NCBI GenBank assembly: GCA_964501535.1
Contig: CAZCSV010000001.1
Coordinates: forward strand, 372,001-436,000
Origin: FEN-1279 sp964501535
Lineage (GTDB): Bacteria > Bacteroidota > Ignavibacteria > Tepidaquicellales > Tepidaquicellaceae
DNA length: 64,000 nucleotides
Direction of reading: 5' to 3'
Below the pieces are notes generated by a model that saw only the letters and a list, made by a program, of their open reading frames with translations, did no database searches and was not told the origin of the DNA. Positions 17,437 to 25,535 of the stretch are shown here, in pieces (within the stretch, counting starts at the first letter, position 1; each line of letters starts with the position of its first letter). A program made the translations under genes and the position numbers.

Positions 17437-17667
17437 ATGAAAGAGAGATTCAAGGAACAAAAATATATAGAATTTTAAACTAAATTCGCTTTATTTTATA
17501 TATTTTTGTATAAGAATTTTTAAAATAACGAATTCAAATATTTAATCTTAATTATTATGCCATCAAAATTTATAAAAGATATAGATATTTGCCCATTTAC
17601 AGGGATACAAATAAAACTTGAAGATATATTAATCTGGATTACCACCTGCATTGGAATGAATAATTTT

Positions 17668-17688
17668 TATTCCCGCTTACGCGGGAAT
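17668..17688 (+). repeat. Palindromic repeat copy 1 (GIY-YIG-associated)
   Basis: ATTCCCGC (17669-17676) pairs with GCGGGAAT (17681-17688) over a TTAC loop, followed by GAC. This belongs to the widespread palindromic family whose translations read FLRKQESR or CHSCESRNP. It is in the opposite orientation to copy 2. The 350-nt gene-free stretch 17402-17759 otherwise shows nothing recognisable. Confidence 0.75.
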
Positions 17689-17721
17689 GACAATCAAATC
17701 GAACCTAATCAAATACCCGTT

Positions 17722-17747
17722 TGTCATTCCTGCGAAAGCAGGAATCC
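17722..17747 (+). repeat. Palindromic repeat copy 2, abutting the GIY-YIG gene
   Basis: GTCATTCCTGCGAAAGCAGG followed by AATCC holds an 8-bp stem (17726-17733 with 17738-17745) closed by a GAAA tetraloop. It lies 13 nt before the ATG of the GIY-YIG gene and is inverted relative to copies 1 and 3. Confidence 0.8.
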
Positions 17748-17759
17748 AGAGCTAAAAAT

Positions 17760-18095
17760 ATGAGAAAATATTTTGTATACATATTAGCTAATAAGAAAAA
17801 CGGCACTTTATACACCGGAGTAACAGACAATTTAATAAGACGAATAATAGAACATAAAGAAAAATTAAATAAAGGATTTGCTTCGAAATATAACATTAAT
17901 AAATTGGTCTATTTTGAAAATTACAAATATATTGATGAAGCAATAAAAAGAGAAAAGTGTGTTAAAAGATGGAAAAGGGAATGGAAAATTGAATTAATCG
18001 AATCGTTAAATAAAGAATGGAAAGATTTAATTTATGATATTACAAATGAAAATGAAATTAAGGAGATGAAGAAACGTATTTGTGAAAGTTATTGA
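17760..18095 (+). CDS. GIY-YIG family endonuclease-like protein (URI type)
   Basis: The protein has 111 residues from ATG 17760. It starts FVYILANKKNGTLYTGVTDN, with YIL in place of GIY and YTG in place of YIG, then RRIIEHK with the active-site-type Arg, and ends in a charged helix region containing the family motif REKCVKRWKREWKIELI. The family comprises small single-domain GIY-YIG proteins of uncertain function. An in-frame upstream extension from 17721 would translate the palindromic repeat, so it is not taken as the start. The gene is the only plus-strand gene in a minus-strand region and is bracketed by palindromic repeats. Confidence 0.88.
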   Translation: MRKYFVYILANKKNGTLYTGVTDNLIRRIIEHKEKLNKGFASKYNINKLVYFENYKYIDEAIKREKCVKRWKREWKIELIESLNKEWKDLIYDITNENEIKEMKKRICESY

Positions 18096-18102
18096 ATTTC
18101 TT

Positions 18103-18126
18103 GATTCCTGCTTTTTCGGAAATGAC
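18103..18126 (+). repeat. Palindromic repeat copy 3, degraded, after the GIY-YIG gene
   Basis: GATTCCTGCTTTTTCGGAAATGAC is the reverse complement of copy 2 with a few changes that weaken the stem. With copy 2 it brackets the GIY-YIG gene in inverted orientation. Confidence 0.65.
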
Positions 18127-18133
18127 AAAGACT

Positions 18134-18601
18134 CTACTTCTTCTTCTTCACTATCTTACAATTCTTGCAGTTCCCTGTGTCCTTGCATACCGCAAATACC
18201 TGCAGACTGTGGTCTATGAGCTTTAAGTCATATCTCTTGCACGTCTTCGCTAATAGTTTCTCGATTTCATCGTTCTCGAATTCGAGTATCATGTTGCAGG
18301 ATGTGCAAAGCAGATGGTAATGTGTTCTTCTGCCGTATTTGGTCTCGTATCTGGCTCGGTCTCCTTTGAAATTATGTTTCGTCAGAATCTTGCAGTCGCT
18401 CATCAGCTCTAACGTGTTGTATACCGTTGCTCTCGATACCCTCATCATTCCTTTCCTCATCTTCAGATACAGTTCGTCTGCATCGAAGTGCCCGTTTATG
18501 TTTATCGCGGCATCGAGTATCAGAAAACGCTCGTTCGTTATGCGGTGTTTGTTTTCTTTTAAATACTTAATGAATGCGTTTTTTATCTCTTCGGAAACCA
18601 T
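18134..18601 (-). CDS. fur: Fur-family transcriptional regulator
   Basis: The 155-residue protein has the Fur winged-helix domain (HFDADELYLKMRK...VSRATVYNTLELM) and the metal-binding region RTHYHLLCTSC with a second cysteine pair near the C-terminus (CKDTGNCKNC). Closeness to feoAB favours iron control, but PerR or Zur types cannot be excluded without structure-based residues. The cluster suggests it represses feoAB when iron is plentiful. A lysine run (KKKK) ends the protein. Confidence 0.9.
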   Translation of the reverse strand: MVSEEIKNAFIKYLKENKHRITNERFLILDAAININGHFDADELYLKMRKGMMRVSRATVYNTLELMSDCKILTKHNFKGDRARYETKYGRRTHYHLLCTSCNMILEFENDEIEKLLAKTCKRYDLKLIDHSLQVFAVCKDTGNCKNCKIVKKKK

Positions 18602-18615
18602 TTTATTGTGTTACC

Positions 18616-18636
18616 CGTCAGACTCTTAATCTGACG
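18616..18636 (-). repeat. Short hairpin between lat and fur
   Basis: CGTCAGA (18616-18622) pairs with TCTGACG (18630-18636) over a 7-nt loop. It lies 14 nt upstream of the fur start and 9 nt downstream of the lat stop. No T-run follows on either strand, so it may be only an mRNA structure separating the two genes. Confidence 0.4.
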
Positions 18637-18645
18637 TAGTGATTC

Positions 18646-19971
18646 TTAAATGTTTTTAATAATCTTGTCTAATATCTCTATACCCGCATCTATGCTTTCT
18701 TCCTTTACCGTAATCGGAGGCCTGAACCTGATAGTCTTTTCCCCGCATCCGAGTATCAATAGCCCGTTTCTCATTGCTTCCTTGTGAATCTTGTCTCTCA
18801 TTTCCGAATCCCTGCAGTCGAATGCACAGAAAAGCCCGAGTCCTCTGGGAGCAAATAAATTGTCTGAATATTTGTTCGAAAGTTCCGTTATCCTGCTTAA
18901 TAAATGCTTCCCTGCTTTTTCGCAATTTTCGACGAGTTTATCTTCTTCTATAATTTCAAGTATCCTCTTGAACCTGTACATATCCACTAAGTTTCCCCCC
19001 CAGGTCGAATTTATTCTTGTCGATTTGTGGAAAACATTATCTTCTATGTCATCTACCCTGTCCGTCGATAATATGCCGCATACTTGCGTTTTCTTTCCGA
19101 ATGAAATTATGTCCGGCTTTACAAAATGCTGATGTGCCCACATTTTTCCCGTCATCGCTATGCCTGTCTGTACTTCATCGAATATGAAAAGAATTTCGCT
19201 TTCATCGCAAATTTGTCTTAACTGCTGGAAGAATTCTTTCCTGAAATGATTGTCTCCGCCTTCTCCCTGTATCGGCTCGATAATTAATGCCGCAATGTCG
19301 TCTTTGTTTTCGTGAATTGCCTGTTTAATCTGTGCAATCGCAGTGTTTTCAGCTTCAATCACCTTTGCGAGATTCTCTTCGTTTAATGGAAATATTATCT
19401 TCGGATTTATAATTCTCGGCCAATTGAATTTTGGAAAATACATTATCTTGTTCGGGTCCGTATTCGTTAATGAAAGCGTGTATCCCGACCTGCCGTGAAA
19501 TGCCTGTTGAAAATGTATTATCTCTGAACCTTTCTCTTCCTTGTATCCCTTTTTGAAATTCTTCCTGACCTTCCAGTCGAATGCCGTCTTTAAAGCATTC
19601 TCGACCGCAAGCGTTCCGCCTTCTATGAAAAATGCATATTTAAAATAATCGGGAACCGCTACCCTGAAAAATGTATCCACGAACTCTGCCATTTCTCTGG
19701 GATATACGTCCGATAGCGAGGGCTTCGATATCGCTACCCTGCCTATTTCTTTTATGAAATCATCGTTGCTTAATTTTGGATGATTCAATCCGAGCGGATT
19801 GGACGCTATGAATGTGAAAAAATCAAGTAACTTGTTGTTCGTTCTCGAATCGAGTATGTGCGATGTGGTCGACTTCTCGAGGTCTATCGTTATGTCGAAT
19901 CCGTCTACCAGCATGTGTTTCTTCAGTACTTCCTGTACCTGCTCTGGCTTTATGTAAATACCTTTATTCAT
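18646..19971 (-). CDS. lat: L-lysine 6-transaminase
   Basis: The 441-residue PLP enzyme is of the class-III aminotransferase fold. The active-site lysine region FGKKTQVCG is at about 290-299. Further features are the EPIQGEGGDNHFR and FIFDEVQTGIAMTGKMWAHQ motifs and NSTWGGNLVDMYR. These are specific to L-lysine 6-transaminases rather than to acetylornithine or GABA enzymes. It converts lysine and 2-oxoglutarate to 2-aminoadipate 6-semialdehyde (cyclising to piperideine carboxylate) and glutamate, the first step of a lysine degradation route. A GGAG site precedes the ATG. No next pathway gene is adjacent. Confidence 0.9.
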   Translation of the reverse strand: MNKGIYIKPEQVQEVLKKHMLVDGFDITIDLEKSTTSHILDSRTNNKLLDFFTFIASNPLGLNHPKLSNDDFIKEIGRVAISKPSLSDVYPREMAEFVDTFFRVAVPDYFKYAFFIEGGTLAVENALKTAFDWKVRKNFKKGYKEEKGSEIIHFQQAFHGRSGYTLSLTNTDPNKIMYFPKFNWPRIINPKIIFPLNEENLAKVIEAENTAIAQIKQAIHENKDDIAALIIEPIQGEGGDNHFRKEFFQQLRQICDESEILFIFDEVQTGIAMTGKMWAHQHFVKPDIISFGKKTQVCGILSTDRVDDIEDNVFHKSTRINSTWGGNLVDMYRFKRILEIIEEDKLVENCEKAGKHLLSRITELSNKYSDNLFAPRGLGLFCAFDCRDSEMRDKIHKEAMRNGLLILGCGEKTIRFRPPITVKEESIDAGIEILDKIIKNI

Positions 19972-20005
19972 AATTCTCCGGTTTTATGTATGTTGTAAAT
20001 TTGTG

Positions 20006-20998
20006 TTAATTTATATGCCCGATAATATAACTCGCTTCTTTACTCTTTGTAAGAAATGCTCTGAAATTATCTGCTTCGTTCTTCGATACGATAAATATCA
20101 ATCCGATTCCTAAATTAAATGTCTTCCGCATATCCTTTTCGGGTACATCGCCCTTCCTCTTTATTAAATCGAAAATAAAAGGCCTCTTCCATGAATCCCA
20201 GTCTATCGATAGGGAAGTACCCTTCGGTATTACCCTCGATGTGTTTCCTACTATCCCGCCTCCGGTTATGTGTGAAATCGATTTGATATTAAACCTGCTT
20301 AAAGAACTCTGTATTGTTTTTAAATATGATTTATGAACTCTTAAAAATTCGTCTATCAGCGTATGTCCCAACTCCGGAACGAAATTTTTCAGCCCTTTTA
20401 CGCTGAACACTTTCCTTACCAGCGAATATCCGTTTGTGTGAAGTCCGTTCGATTTCAACCCTATTAATATATCGCCTTTCCTTACGCTCGCATAATTCAC
20501 TATTTTTTTCCTGTCTACTATCCCTACTATCGTACCCGCAAGGTCAAAATCCTTCGATGCATATAATCCCGGCATCTCCGCCGTTTCTCCGCCTATCAGT
20601 GATAATCCGTTGTTCCTGCAACCTCTCACTAAACCCTTTACTATATCTACTGCGTTATCCGTGTTTAACTTTCCCATTGCGTAATAATCCAAAAAATACA
20701 TCGGAACCGCACCGCATACTGCGATGTCGTTTACACAGTGGTTTACAAGGTCTTCTCCGACCGTGTCAAACCTGTTGAATGCGGCAGCTAATTTGATTTT
20801 TGTCCCGACTCCGTCTGCACTCGATACAAGTACCGGATTCTTGAATTTTCTGAATTCAGGCTCGTAAAATGCTCCGAAATTTCCTATCCCGCTTAATACG
20901 CTCTTTGTAAAAGTACTTCTAACAAGTGGTTTAATTTTGTGGACAAAATCGTCTGCCTTTTGGATATTAACCCCGGAAGATTTATATGAAATTGGCAT
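20006..20998 (-). CDS. purM: Phosphoribosylformylglycinamidine cyclo-ligase (AIR synthetase)
   Basis: The 330-residue protein (E. coli about 345) shows PurM hallmarks: SSADGVGTKIKLA, VNHCVNDIAVCGAVPMYFLDYYA, GGETAEMPGLY and HITGGGIVGNTSRVIP. It makes aminoimidazole ribonucleotide from FGAM with ATP in purine biosynthesis. No other pur biosynthesis gene is nearby, but salvage genes (hpt, purine nucleoside phosphorylase) and dut are in the window. Confidence 0.97.
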   Translation of the reverse strand: MPISYKSSGVNIQKADDFVHKIKPLVRSTFTKSVLSGIGNFGAFYEPEFRKFKNPVLVSSADGVGTKIKLAAAFNRFDTVGEDLVNHCVNDIAVCGAVPMYFLDYYAMGKLNTDNAVDIVKGLVRGCRNNGLSLIGGETAEMPGLYASKDFDLAGTIVGIVDRKKIVNYASVRKGDILIGLKSNGLHTNGYSLVRKVFSVKGLKNFVPELGHTLIDEFLRVHKSYLKTIQSSLSRFNIKSISHITGGGIVGNTSRVIPKGTSLSIDWDSWKRPFIFDLIKRKGDVPEKDMRKTFNLGIGLIFIVSKNEADNFRAFLTKSKEASYIIGHIN

Positions 20999-21055
20999 AT
21001 ATAAAACTACTCAAATTTTTGATTTTATTCAATTCAGAAAGGTATAACTAAATGC

Positions 21056-21790
21056 TTATTCAGATGTAATATCTTCTATTGAATTTTTATGAATCTTCTC
21101 CACCACCACCACAAACTCCCCCTTGAATTTCTTGTCCGGTGAGATTTCCGATAAAATGCTAAGAATTTTATCAGCTGTTCCCCGTAACTGCATTTCATTA
21201 TTCATGGTTAGATTAATTCCGAGAAAGAGATTTCTATCGGGCAAATGCTTGCCTATGTCATTGAGTAAATGTGTAAGCCTGTAAGGTGTGTCTAAAACTA
21301 TAAATGTCCTCTCGTTCTTTTTTAATTCCTGTAATTCCTTCTCCCTTATTTCTTTCTTGGGTGAAAGAAATCCGAGATAATGAAACCTGCTTATGTCGAA
21401 TCCTGATAAAACTATTGCAGTCAACACCGAATTCGCCCCGTGCAGGAACTCTATTTTTATTCCGTAATCTGTGCATTTTTCAAGTAGCATTTTCCCGGGG
21501 TCTGCGAAAAGAGGTGTCCCGCAATCCGAAATTAACGCAACTTTCTTGCCGTTCAGAATTTCTAGGAATATCTTCTCCGTTTCTTCGGTTTCATTGTGCT
21601 CGTTAAGCTGTAGTAATTCTTTTTCTATATCGAAGAATTTTAATAGCCTTACCGCTTCCTTGTATTCTTCGCATACAACTATATCACATTCTTTTAAAGT
21701 CCGTAATGCCCTTATGGTTATATCCGCATAGTTTCCGATGGGCGTTGTTACTATGTATAGAATTCCCTTACTTGTGTCCCGTGCTTCCAT
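21056..21790 (-). CDS. rsmI: 16S rRNA (cytidine1402-2'-O)-methyltransferase
   Basis: The 244-residue protein belongs to the tetrapyrrole-methylase fold. RsmI signatures are GILYIVTTPIGNYADITIRALRTL at residues about 9-31 and ALISDCGTPLFADPGKMLLE (RsmI usually has SDAGTPxxSDPG). It methylates the 2'-O of C1402 in the 30S decoding centre. The Cys in place of Ala and Ala in place of Ser within this SAM-site loop are unusual but conservative. The start overlaps the end of dut by 23 nt. Confidence 0.92.
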   Translation of the reverse strand: MEARDTSKGILYIVTTPIGNYADITIRALRTLKECDIVVCEEYKEAVRLLKFFDIEKELLQLNEHNETEETEKIFLEILNGKKVALISDCGTPLFADPGKMLLEKCTDYGIKIEFLHGANSVLTAIVLSGFDISRFHYLGFLSPKKEIREKELQELKKNERTFIVLDTPYRLTHLLNDIGKHLPDRNLFLGINLTMNNEMQLRGTADKILSILSEISPDKKFKGEFVVVVEKIHKNSIEDITSE

Positions 21791-22211
21791 ATCCGCCCTC
21801 TCCGCGATTTGTATCGCTGAGCTTTTCGGAAAAAATAAGCTCGACTTTTTCGTATCTTGCTATTATCATCTGGGCTATCCTGTCTCCGAAATTTACTTCG
21901 AAAGGTCCTTTTCCGTGATTGATTAATAATACCTTGACCTCACCCCTGTAATCCGAATCAATCGTCCCGGGTGAATTCAAAACCGTTATGTTGTGCTTGA
22001 GCGCAAGACCGCTCCTCGGTCTTATTTGTGCTTCGTATCCTTCTGGTAATTCTATTACGAGATTTGTCGGTACAAGGTATGTTCCCGATGGGGGAATGAT
22101 AATTTTTTCTCGTGAAGATGAACATAAATCCATACCTGCACTGTGTTCCGTCATGTATACAGGTATCACTGCATCTTTCGTGCTGTCGAATTTTTTGTAA
22201 TATATTTTCAC
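21768..22211 (-). CDS. dut: dUTP diphosphatase
   Basis: The 147-residue protein contains the trimeric dUTPase motifs in order: AGMDLCSS (motif 1), RPRSGLALK (2), NSPGTIDSDYRGEV (3), GDRIAQMII (4) and RGEGGYGSTG (5). It hydrolyses dUTP to dUMP and pyrophosphate, preventing uracil incorporation and feeding dTMP synthesis. The start is GTG at 22211 with no in-frame ATG upstream. Confidence 0.97.
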   Translation of the reverse strand: MKIYYKKFDSTKDAVIPVYMTEHSAGMDLCSSSREKIIIPPSGTYLVPTNLVIELPEGYEAQIRPRSGLALKHNITVLNSPGTIDSDYRGEVKVLLINHGKGPFEVNFGDRIAQMIIARYEKVELIFSEKLSDTNRGEGGYGSTGHK

Positions 22212-22227
22212 AAATAAAAAAAGAGTT

Positions 22228-22252
22228 CATCCCGCTTTTTAAAAGCGGGATG
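22228..22252 (-). terminator. Hairpin terminator after the DUF4190-like gene
   Basis: CATCCCGCTTTT (22228-22239) pairs perfectly with AAAAGCGGGATG (22241-22252). Read on the minus strand it is followed by AACTCTTTTTTT, so it should terminate the minus-strand gene at 22265-22660 before dut. It also resembles the GTCATCCC...GGGATGAC palindromic repeats. Confidence 0.7.
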
Positions 22253-22264
22253 ACAAAAACTTAA

Positions 22265-22660
22265 CTAACTTCCTGAAATAATTCCTATAACAACTATAAT
22301 AAGAATTACAAAAATTGCGATGATGGCAAGTATAACCTGTACAATTCCAAGCCACATTCCAACCTGTGCCATTCCTTTGCCTGCCGTCGACGATTGACCT
22401 GCTGCAATGGCGTTTAATTCTTTCTTGCCTATTATCCATGCCGGTATCGCCGCTAATATTCCGCAGGCAACCCATGCCGCAATTCCAAGCACTAATGCCC
22501 ATATTGCAGAAGCACTCGCTTTATCCTGCGGCGTATATTGCGTCCCCCCGCTGTAACTTGGTGGCGGAGGAGGTGGCGGTGGCGTAAAACCCGATGGAGG
22601 AGGAGGCGGTGGTGGCGGTTGAAATCCACCATCCTGACTGAACAGTATATTGTGATTCAT
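22265..22660 (-). CDS. Small proline-rich membrane protein (DUF4190-like)
   Basis: The 131-residue protein has a cytoplasmic-type N-terminus with two runs of eight prolines (residues about 15-22 and 27-34). A membrane domain follows, with a small-residue-rich helix pair (ALVLGIAAWVACGILAAIPAWIIGKKELNAI) and a final hydrophobic helix. The WIIGKKEL...G....A..G...G pattern is the DUF4190 motif, found in many small membrane proteins of unknown role. Poly-proline stretches would need EF-P for efficient translation. Confidence 0.75.
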   Translation of the reverse strand: MNHNILFSQDGGFQPPPPPPPPSGFTPPPPPPPPSYSGGTQYTPQDKASASAIWALVLGIAAWVACGILAAIPAWIIGKKELNAIAAGQSSTAGKGMAQVGMWLGIVQVILAIIAIFVILIIVVIGIISGS

Positions 22661-22712
22661 AAATTATGATTTGGTTAATAAACTTCCGCTAATATATTAC
22701 TAATATATTAAT

Positions 22713-23480
22713 TTAAATAGTAAAAAATAAATTCATAACATTTTTGTATACGGTGTCTTCAAACTCTCCGTATTCAACCTGCTTTATCTCCGATAGTTTT
22801 TTCATCGTGTATCTTAAATATGATGGCTCGTTCCTTTTTCCCCTGTATGGCTCGGGAGATAAATACGGCGTGTCTGTCTCCGATAACATCCTCTCTGCCG
22901 GTACCTTTCTTATAATATCCGCTTCCCTGTAATTCTTGAATGTTACGTTCCCGCAAAATGATAAATAAAAATTATCCATCTCTAAAATATCCTTGAGCTC
23001 TTCCTCATTTCCGCTGAAACAATGAAATTGTCCTTTCAGAACCTTTCCGCTTTTTTCTGATACTATTTCTATTGCCTCCTTTGTCGAATTTCTTGTGTGT
23101 ATTATTATTGGCAGGTCTTTATCTTTGGCAAGGTCTATCTGTTCTTTGAAAAAAGCAATCTGCTTTTCCTTGTAAGATACATCCCAATAAAAGTCCAGAC
23201 CGATTTCACCGATTGCCGCTATCTTCGGATGCTTCGTAAAATCTTCTAATATCTTTATCTCACCAATATCCGTATCCTTTATATCGCAGGGATGAAACCC
23301 TACTGCCCCGTATATCATTTCGTATTTGTCGCATAATGCAATCGTTTTTTCCGATGTCTTGATATCTACCGCAGGTACTATTATCCTTGAAATTCCCGAC
23401 TCGACCGCTCTTTCAAGTATATCGTCCAGCATCGCTATTATATCGTCATAATAAAGATGTGCATGCGTATCAATAATCAT
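22713..23480 (-). CDS. tatD: TatD family metal-dependent hydrolase (DNase)
   Basis: The 255-residue TIM-barrel protein has DTHAHL at residues 3-8 and the GFHPCDI, IGEIGLDFYWD, IIHTRNST, GQFHCFSGN and SETDTPYLSPEPYRGKRNEP motifs that supply the metal ligands of TatD nucleases. Members are 3'-5' exonucleases or AP endonucleases. It begins inside the last 11 nt of the upstream nucleoside phosphorylase gene and is probably co-translated. Confidence 0.95.
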   Translation of the reverse strand: MIIDTHAHLYYDDIIAMLDDILERAVESGISRIIVPAVDIKTSEKTIALCDKYEMIYGAVGFHPCDIKDTDIGEIKILEDFTKHPKIAAIGEIGLDFYWDVSYKEKQIAFFKEQIDLAKDKDLPIIIHTRNSTKEAIEIVSEKSGKVLKGQFHCFSGNEEELKDILEMDNFYLSFCGNVTFKNYREADIIRKVPAERMLSETDTPYLSPEPYRGKRNEPSYLRYTMKKLSEIKQVEYGEFEDTVYKNVMNLFFTI

Positions 23481-24171
23481 TAATCAATGCTTTTAATAAT
23501 TTCGAAAATGTTCTGTATGCTTTTGCCCCTGCTTCTATCACTTCCGAATGGTCGATTTTGCTGAACGAAGCTCCGAATAGCAAATTCGTTATGCAGGATA
23601 TGCCTATCGTCTTGATACCGAGTTTATTTGCGTAAAGAATCTCCGGTATTGTCGACATTCCCGCCGCATCTATGTTGTACTTCTTCCAGATGTTGATTTC
23701 GGACCTCGTTTCGTAAACAGGACCTGTTAATACACAGTATGTTCCCGTATGAAGCCTGATTTTATTTTTTTCTGCTGTACCCTTTACCCAATTTATCAAA
23801 TCATTATTGTATAAATTTGAATTCTTTTTGTATGATATGTTTTTATATAATAAATTTATGTGCGATGTTATCAGCATTAAATCCGATACCCTGAAATTCT
23901 CGTTTACTCCGCCCGCCGCATTCGTTATGATTAATAAATCAATTCCCAGCTCTTTCGCATAATTAACGTTGAAATATATCTTGCTCTTTAACGAAGTCTC
24001 ATAAAAATGATTCCTCCCCTGAAAAATAATTACTTCCGAATTTCCTACCCTTCCCCTTATTATCCGCTTGTAATGTATCCCGACCCTGTCCTCGTACAAA
24101 ATACTGGCATTTTTCAGCTCCTTTGAAAATTTATCCAGACCAGAACCAAGTATTATACCTACTTTCTTCAT
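23470..24171 (-). CDS. Purine nucleoside phosphorylase (PNP/MTAP family)
   Basis: The protein has about 233 residues from ATG 24171 (a TTG three codons upstream is open but less likely). Features are the GIILGSGLDKF phosphate loop, FQGRNHFYE, IITNAAGGVN and GPVYETRSEI segments of trimeric PNPs. It phosphorolyses purine nucleosides to base plus ribose-1-phosphate, complementing hpt in salvage. The Met-Ser-Thr-(I/V)-PE base-site segment (GMSTIPEI) is present. Guanosine/inosine versus methylthioadenosine specificity cannot be fixed. Confidence 0.92.
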   Translation of the reverse strand: MKKVGIILGSGLDKFSKELKNASILYEDRVGIHYKRIIRGRVGNSEVIIFQGRNHFYETSLKSKIYFNVNYAKELGIDLLIITNAAGGVNENFRVSDLMLITSHINLLYKNISYKKNSNLYNNDLINWVKGTAEKNKIRLHTGTYCVLTGPVYETRSEINIWKKYNIDAAGMSTIPEILYANKLGIKTIGISCITNLLFGASFSKIDHSEVIEAGAKAYRTFSKLLKALINDY

Positions 24172-24287
24172 AATTTTCAAAATAATGATTTTTTAACCTA
24201 TTTTCTAAACATAAATTTTATCTAAAATGTAGTGTTTATTTGTTGAAACTTTTGTATTTTTATTAACTTTAAACTAAAATTCTATAT

Positions 24288-25037
24288 ATGAAAAAAGTAA
24301 TATTATTATTTCTCTTTTTGGCTCTGCTTGTTTCTCAGTCCAATAGCCAAACCTTCATTTTTAACAGATTAAGCTCGAAAACAATAACCGTTGATACCTC
24401 TTTTCATGAGGTAATTATTTTTCACTTTATACTCAAAAATACATCTACAACCTCACAGAATTTTAAATTGGTGAAAGCATATAAAAATATGCCTGCGGGT
24501 TGGGAGTCTGCTATATGCTGTAAATTGGGTTGTATGGCAAGTTTCCTTGATACAGTCCCGCCATTTGGCGCCCCTGAAAAATATACACTCGCTCCGGGAG
24601 AAACAGACTCTACCGTTACAATGGATATTACTGCTAATACGATTGGTACAGGTACCATAGTCTTCAGAGCATTCCCTGAAAATAATCCGTCGAATTATAA
24701 ACAGGATACCTGTATAGCCATAGTAGTTAACTCAATCGGAATTAATCAGATTTCTTCTACTGTAAGGGATTTCGAACTGAAACAAAATTACCCGAACCCT
24801 TTTAATCCTTCTACTTCGATCGAATTCTCCCTGCAAAAAAATTCAGATGTCAACCTCGTTGTCTATGATATGATGGGCAGGGAAGTTGCAAGACTGCTGA
24901 ATAATAGAAAACTTCAGCAGGGAAGCTATAAATATGACTTTAATTCAGGCGATTTCAATCTTAGCTCCGGTGTCTATTTCTATAAGTTGTTTACCAATGA
25001 TTTTACCTCGATGAAAAAAATGTTACTTATAAAATAG
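24288..25037 (+). CDS. Secreted protein with type IX secretion C-terminal sorting domain
   Basis: The 249-residue protein has a signal peptide (residues 1-20, ending SNSQ). An Ig-like domain at about 20-150 has three cysteines close together (CCKLGC). A sorting domain runs from about 165 with QNYPNPFNPSTSIEF and the terminal GVYFYKLFTNDFTSMKKMLLIK-type strand. It should be exported by Sec, then moved over the outer membrane by the type IX system. The stop is 4 nt before nuoI, an odd pairing that may be chance. Confidence 0.85.
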   Translation: MKKVILLFLFLALLVSQSNSQTFIFNRLSSKTITVDTSFHEVIIFHFILKNTSTTSQNFKLVKAYKNMPAGWESAICCKLGCMASFLDTVPPFGAPEKYTLAPGETDSTVTMDITANTIGTGTIVFRAFPENNPSNYKQDTCIAIVVNSIGINQISSTVRDFELKQNYPNPFNPSTSIEFSLQKNSDVNLVVYDMMGREVARLLNNRKLQQGSYKYDFNSGDFNLSSGVYFYKLFTNDFTSMKKMLLIK

Positions 25038-25041
25038 CAAA

Positions 25042-25533
25042 ATGCCTGCTACTAAGTTAAAAGATTTATCTCTCTTAGAGAAGACTTATATTCCTCAGAT
25101 CTTTAAAGGACTTGTATTGACTCTGAAACAGGTGTTCAGGGAAAAATTTACAAGACAATATCCTGAAGTTAAATGGTCTTCGCCTGATTCGTTCAGGGGA
25201 AGACCTGTTCTCGTTATGGAGGAAAATGGTAAGGAAAGATGCGTAGCCTGCGGCTTATGCTCGAGAGTCTGCCCGGCTCTCGCTATCGAAGTGCAGGCCG
25301 CCGAAACTGATGACGAAAAGGAAAGATATCCCGTTAAATTCGAAATCAATATGGTCAGATGTATATTCTGTGGATTCTGCGAGGAAGTGTGCCCCGAAGA
25401 AGCTATTATCATGAGCGATGAATTTGAATTGGTGTTTTCTTCGCAAAACGAAGCTCTCTTCGGTAAAGATAAATTACTCGTCCCTAAGAAAAAACTCGAG
25501 AAGAGATTAAAATATCTAAAGGAAAATAGATAG
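25042..25533 (+). CDS. nuoI: NADH-quinone oxidoreductase subunit I-like ferredoxin protein
   Basis: The 163-residue protein has two 4Fe-4S motifs: CVACGLCSRVCP near residue 69 and CIFCGFCEEVCP near 108. It carries the NuoI-type N-terminal amphipathic helix (FKGLVLTLKQVFREKFTRQYPE) and the tail region NEALFGKDKLL. NuoI carries electrons in the peripheral arm of complex I. It is separated by about 18 kb from nuoK and nuoL and lies between two sorting-domain genes, so the complex I genes are dispersed. Confidence 0.93.
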   Translation: MPATKLKDLSLLEKTYIPQIFKGLVLTLKQVFREKFTRQYPEVKWSSPDSFRGRPVLVMEENGKERCVACGLCSRVCPALAIEVQAAETDDEKERYPVKFEINMVRCIFCGFCEEVCPEEAIIMSDEFELVFSSQNEALFGKDKLLVPKKKLEKRLKYLKENR

Positions 25534-25535
25534 CT

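Noticed and set aside
17721..17759. N-terminal extension SFLRKQESR of the GIY-YIG protein
   Set aside because: It is the translation of the palindromic repeat; ATG 17760 gives the normal family start.
17557..17763. 68-residue frame before the GIY-YIG gene
   Set aside because: Its second half is a translation of the palindromic repeats (SRLRGNDN, CHSCESRNP), so it is most likely non-coding.
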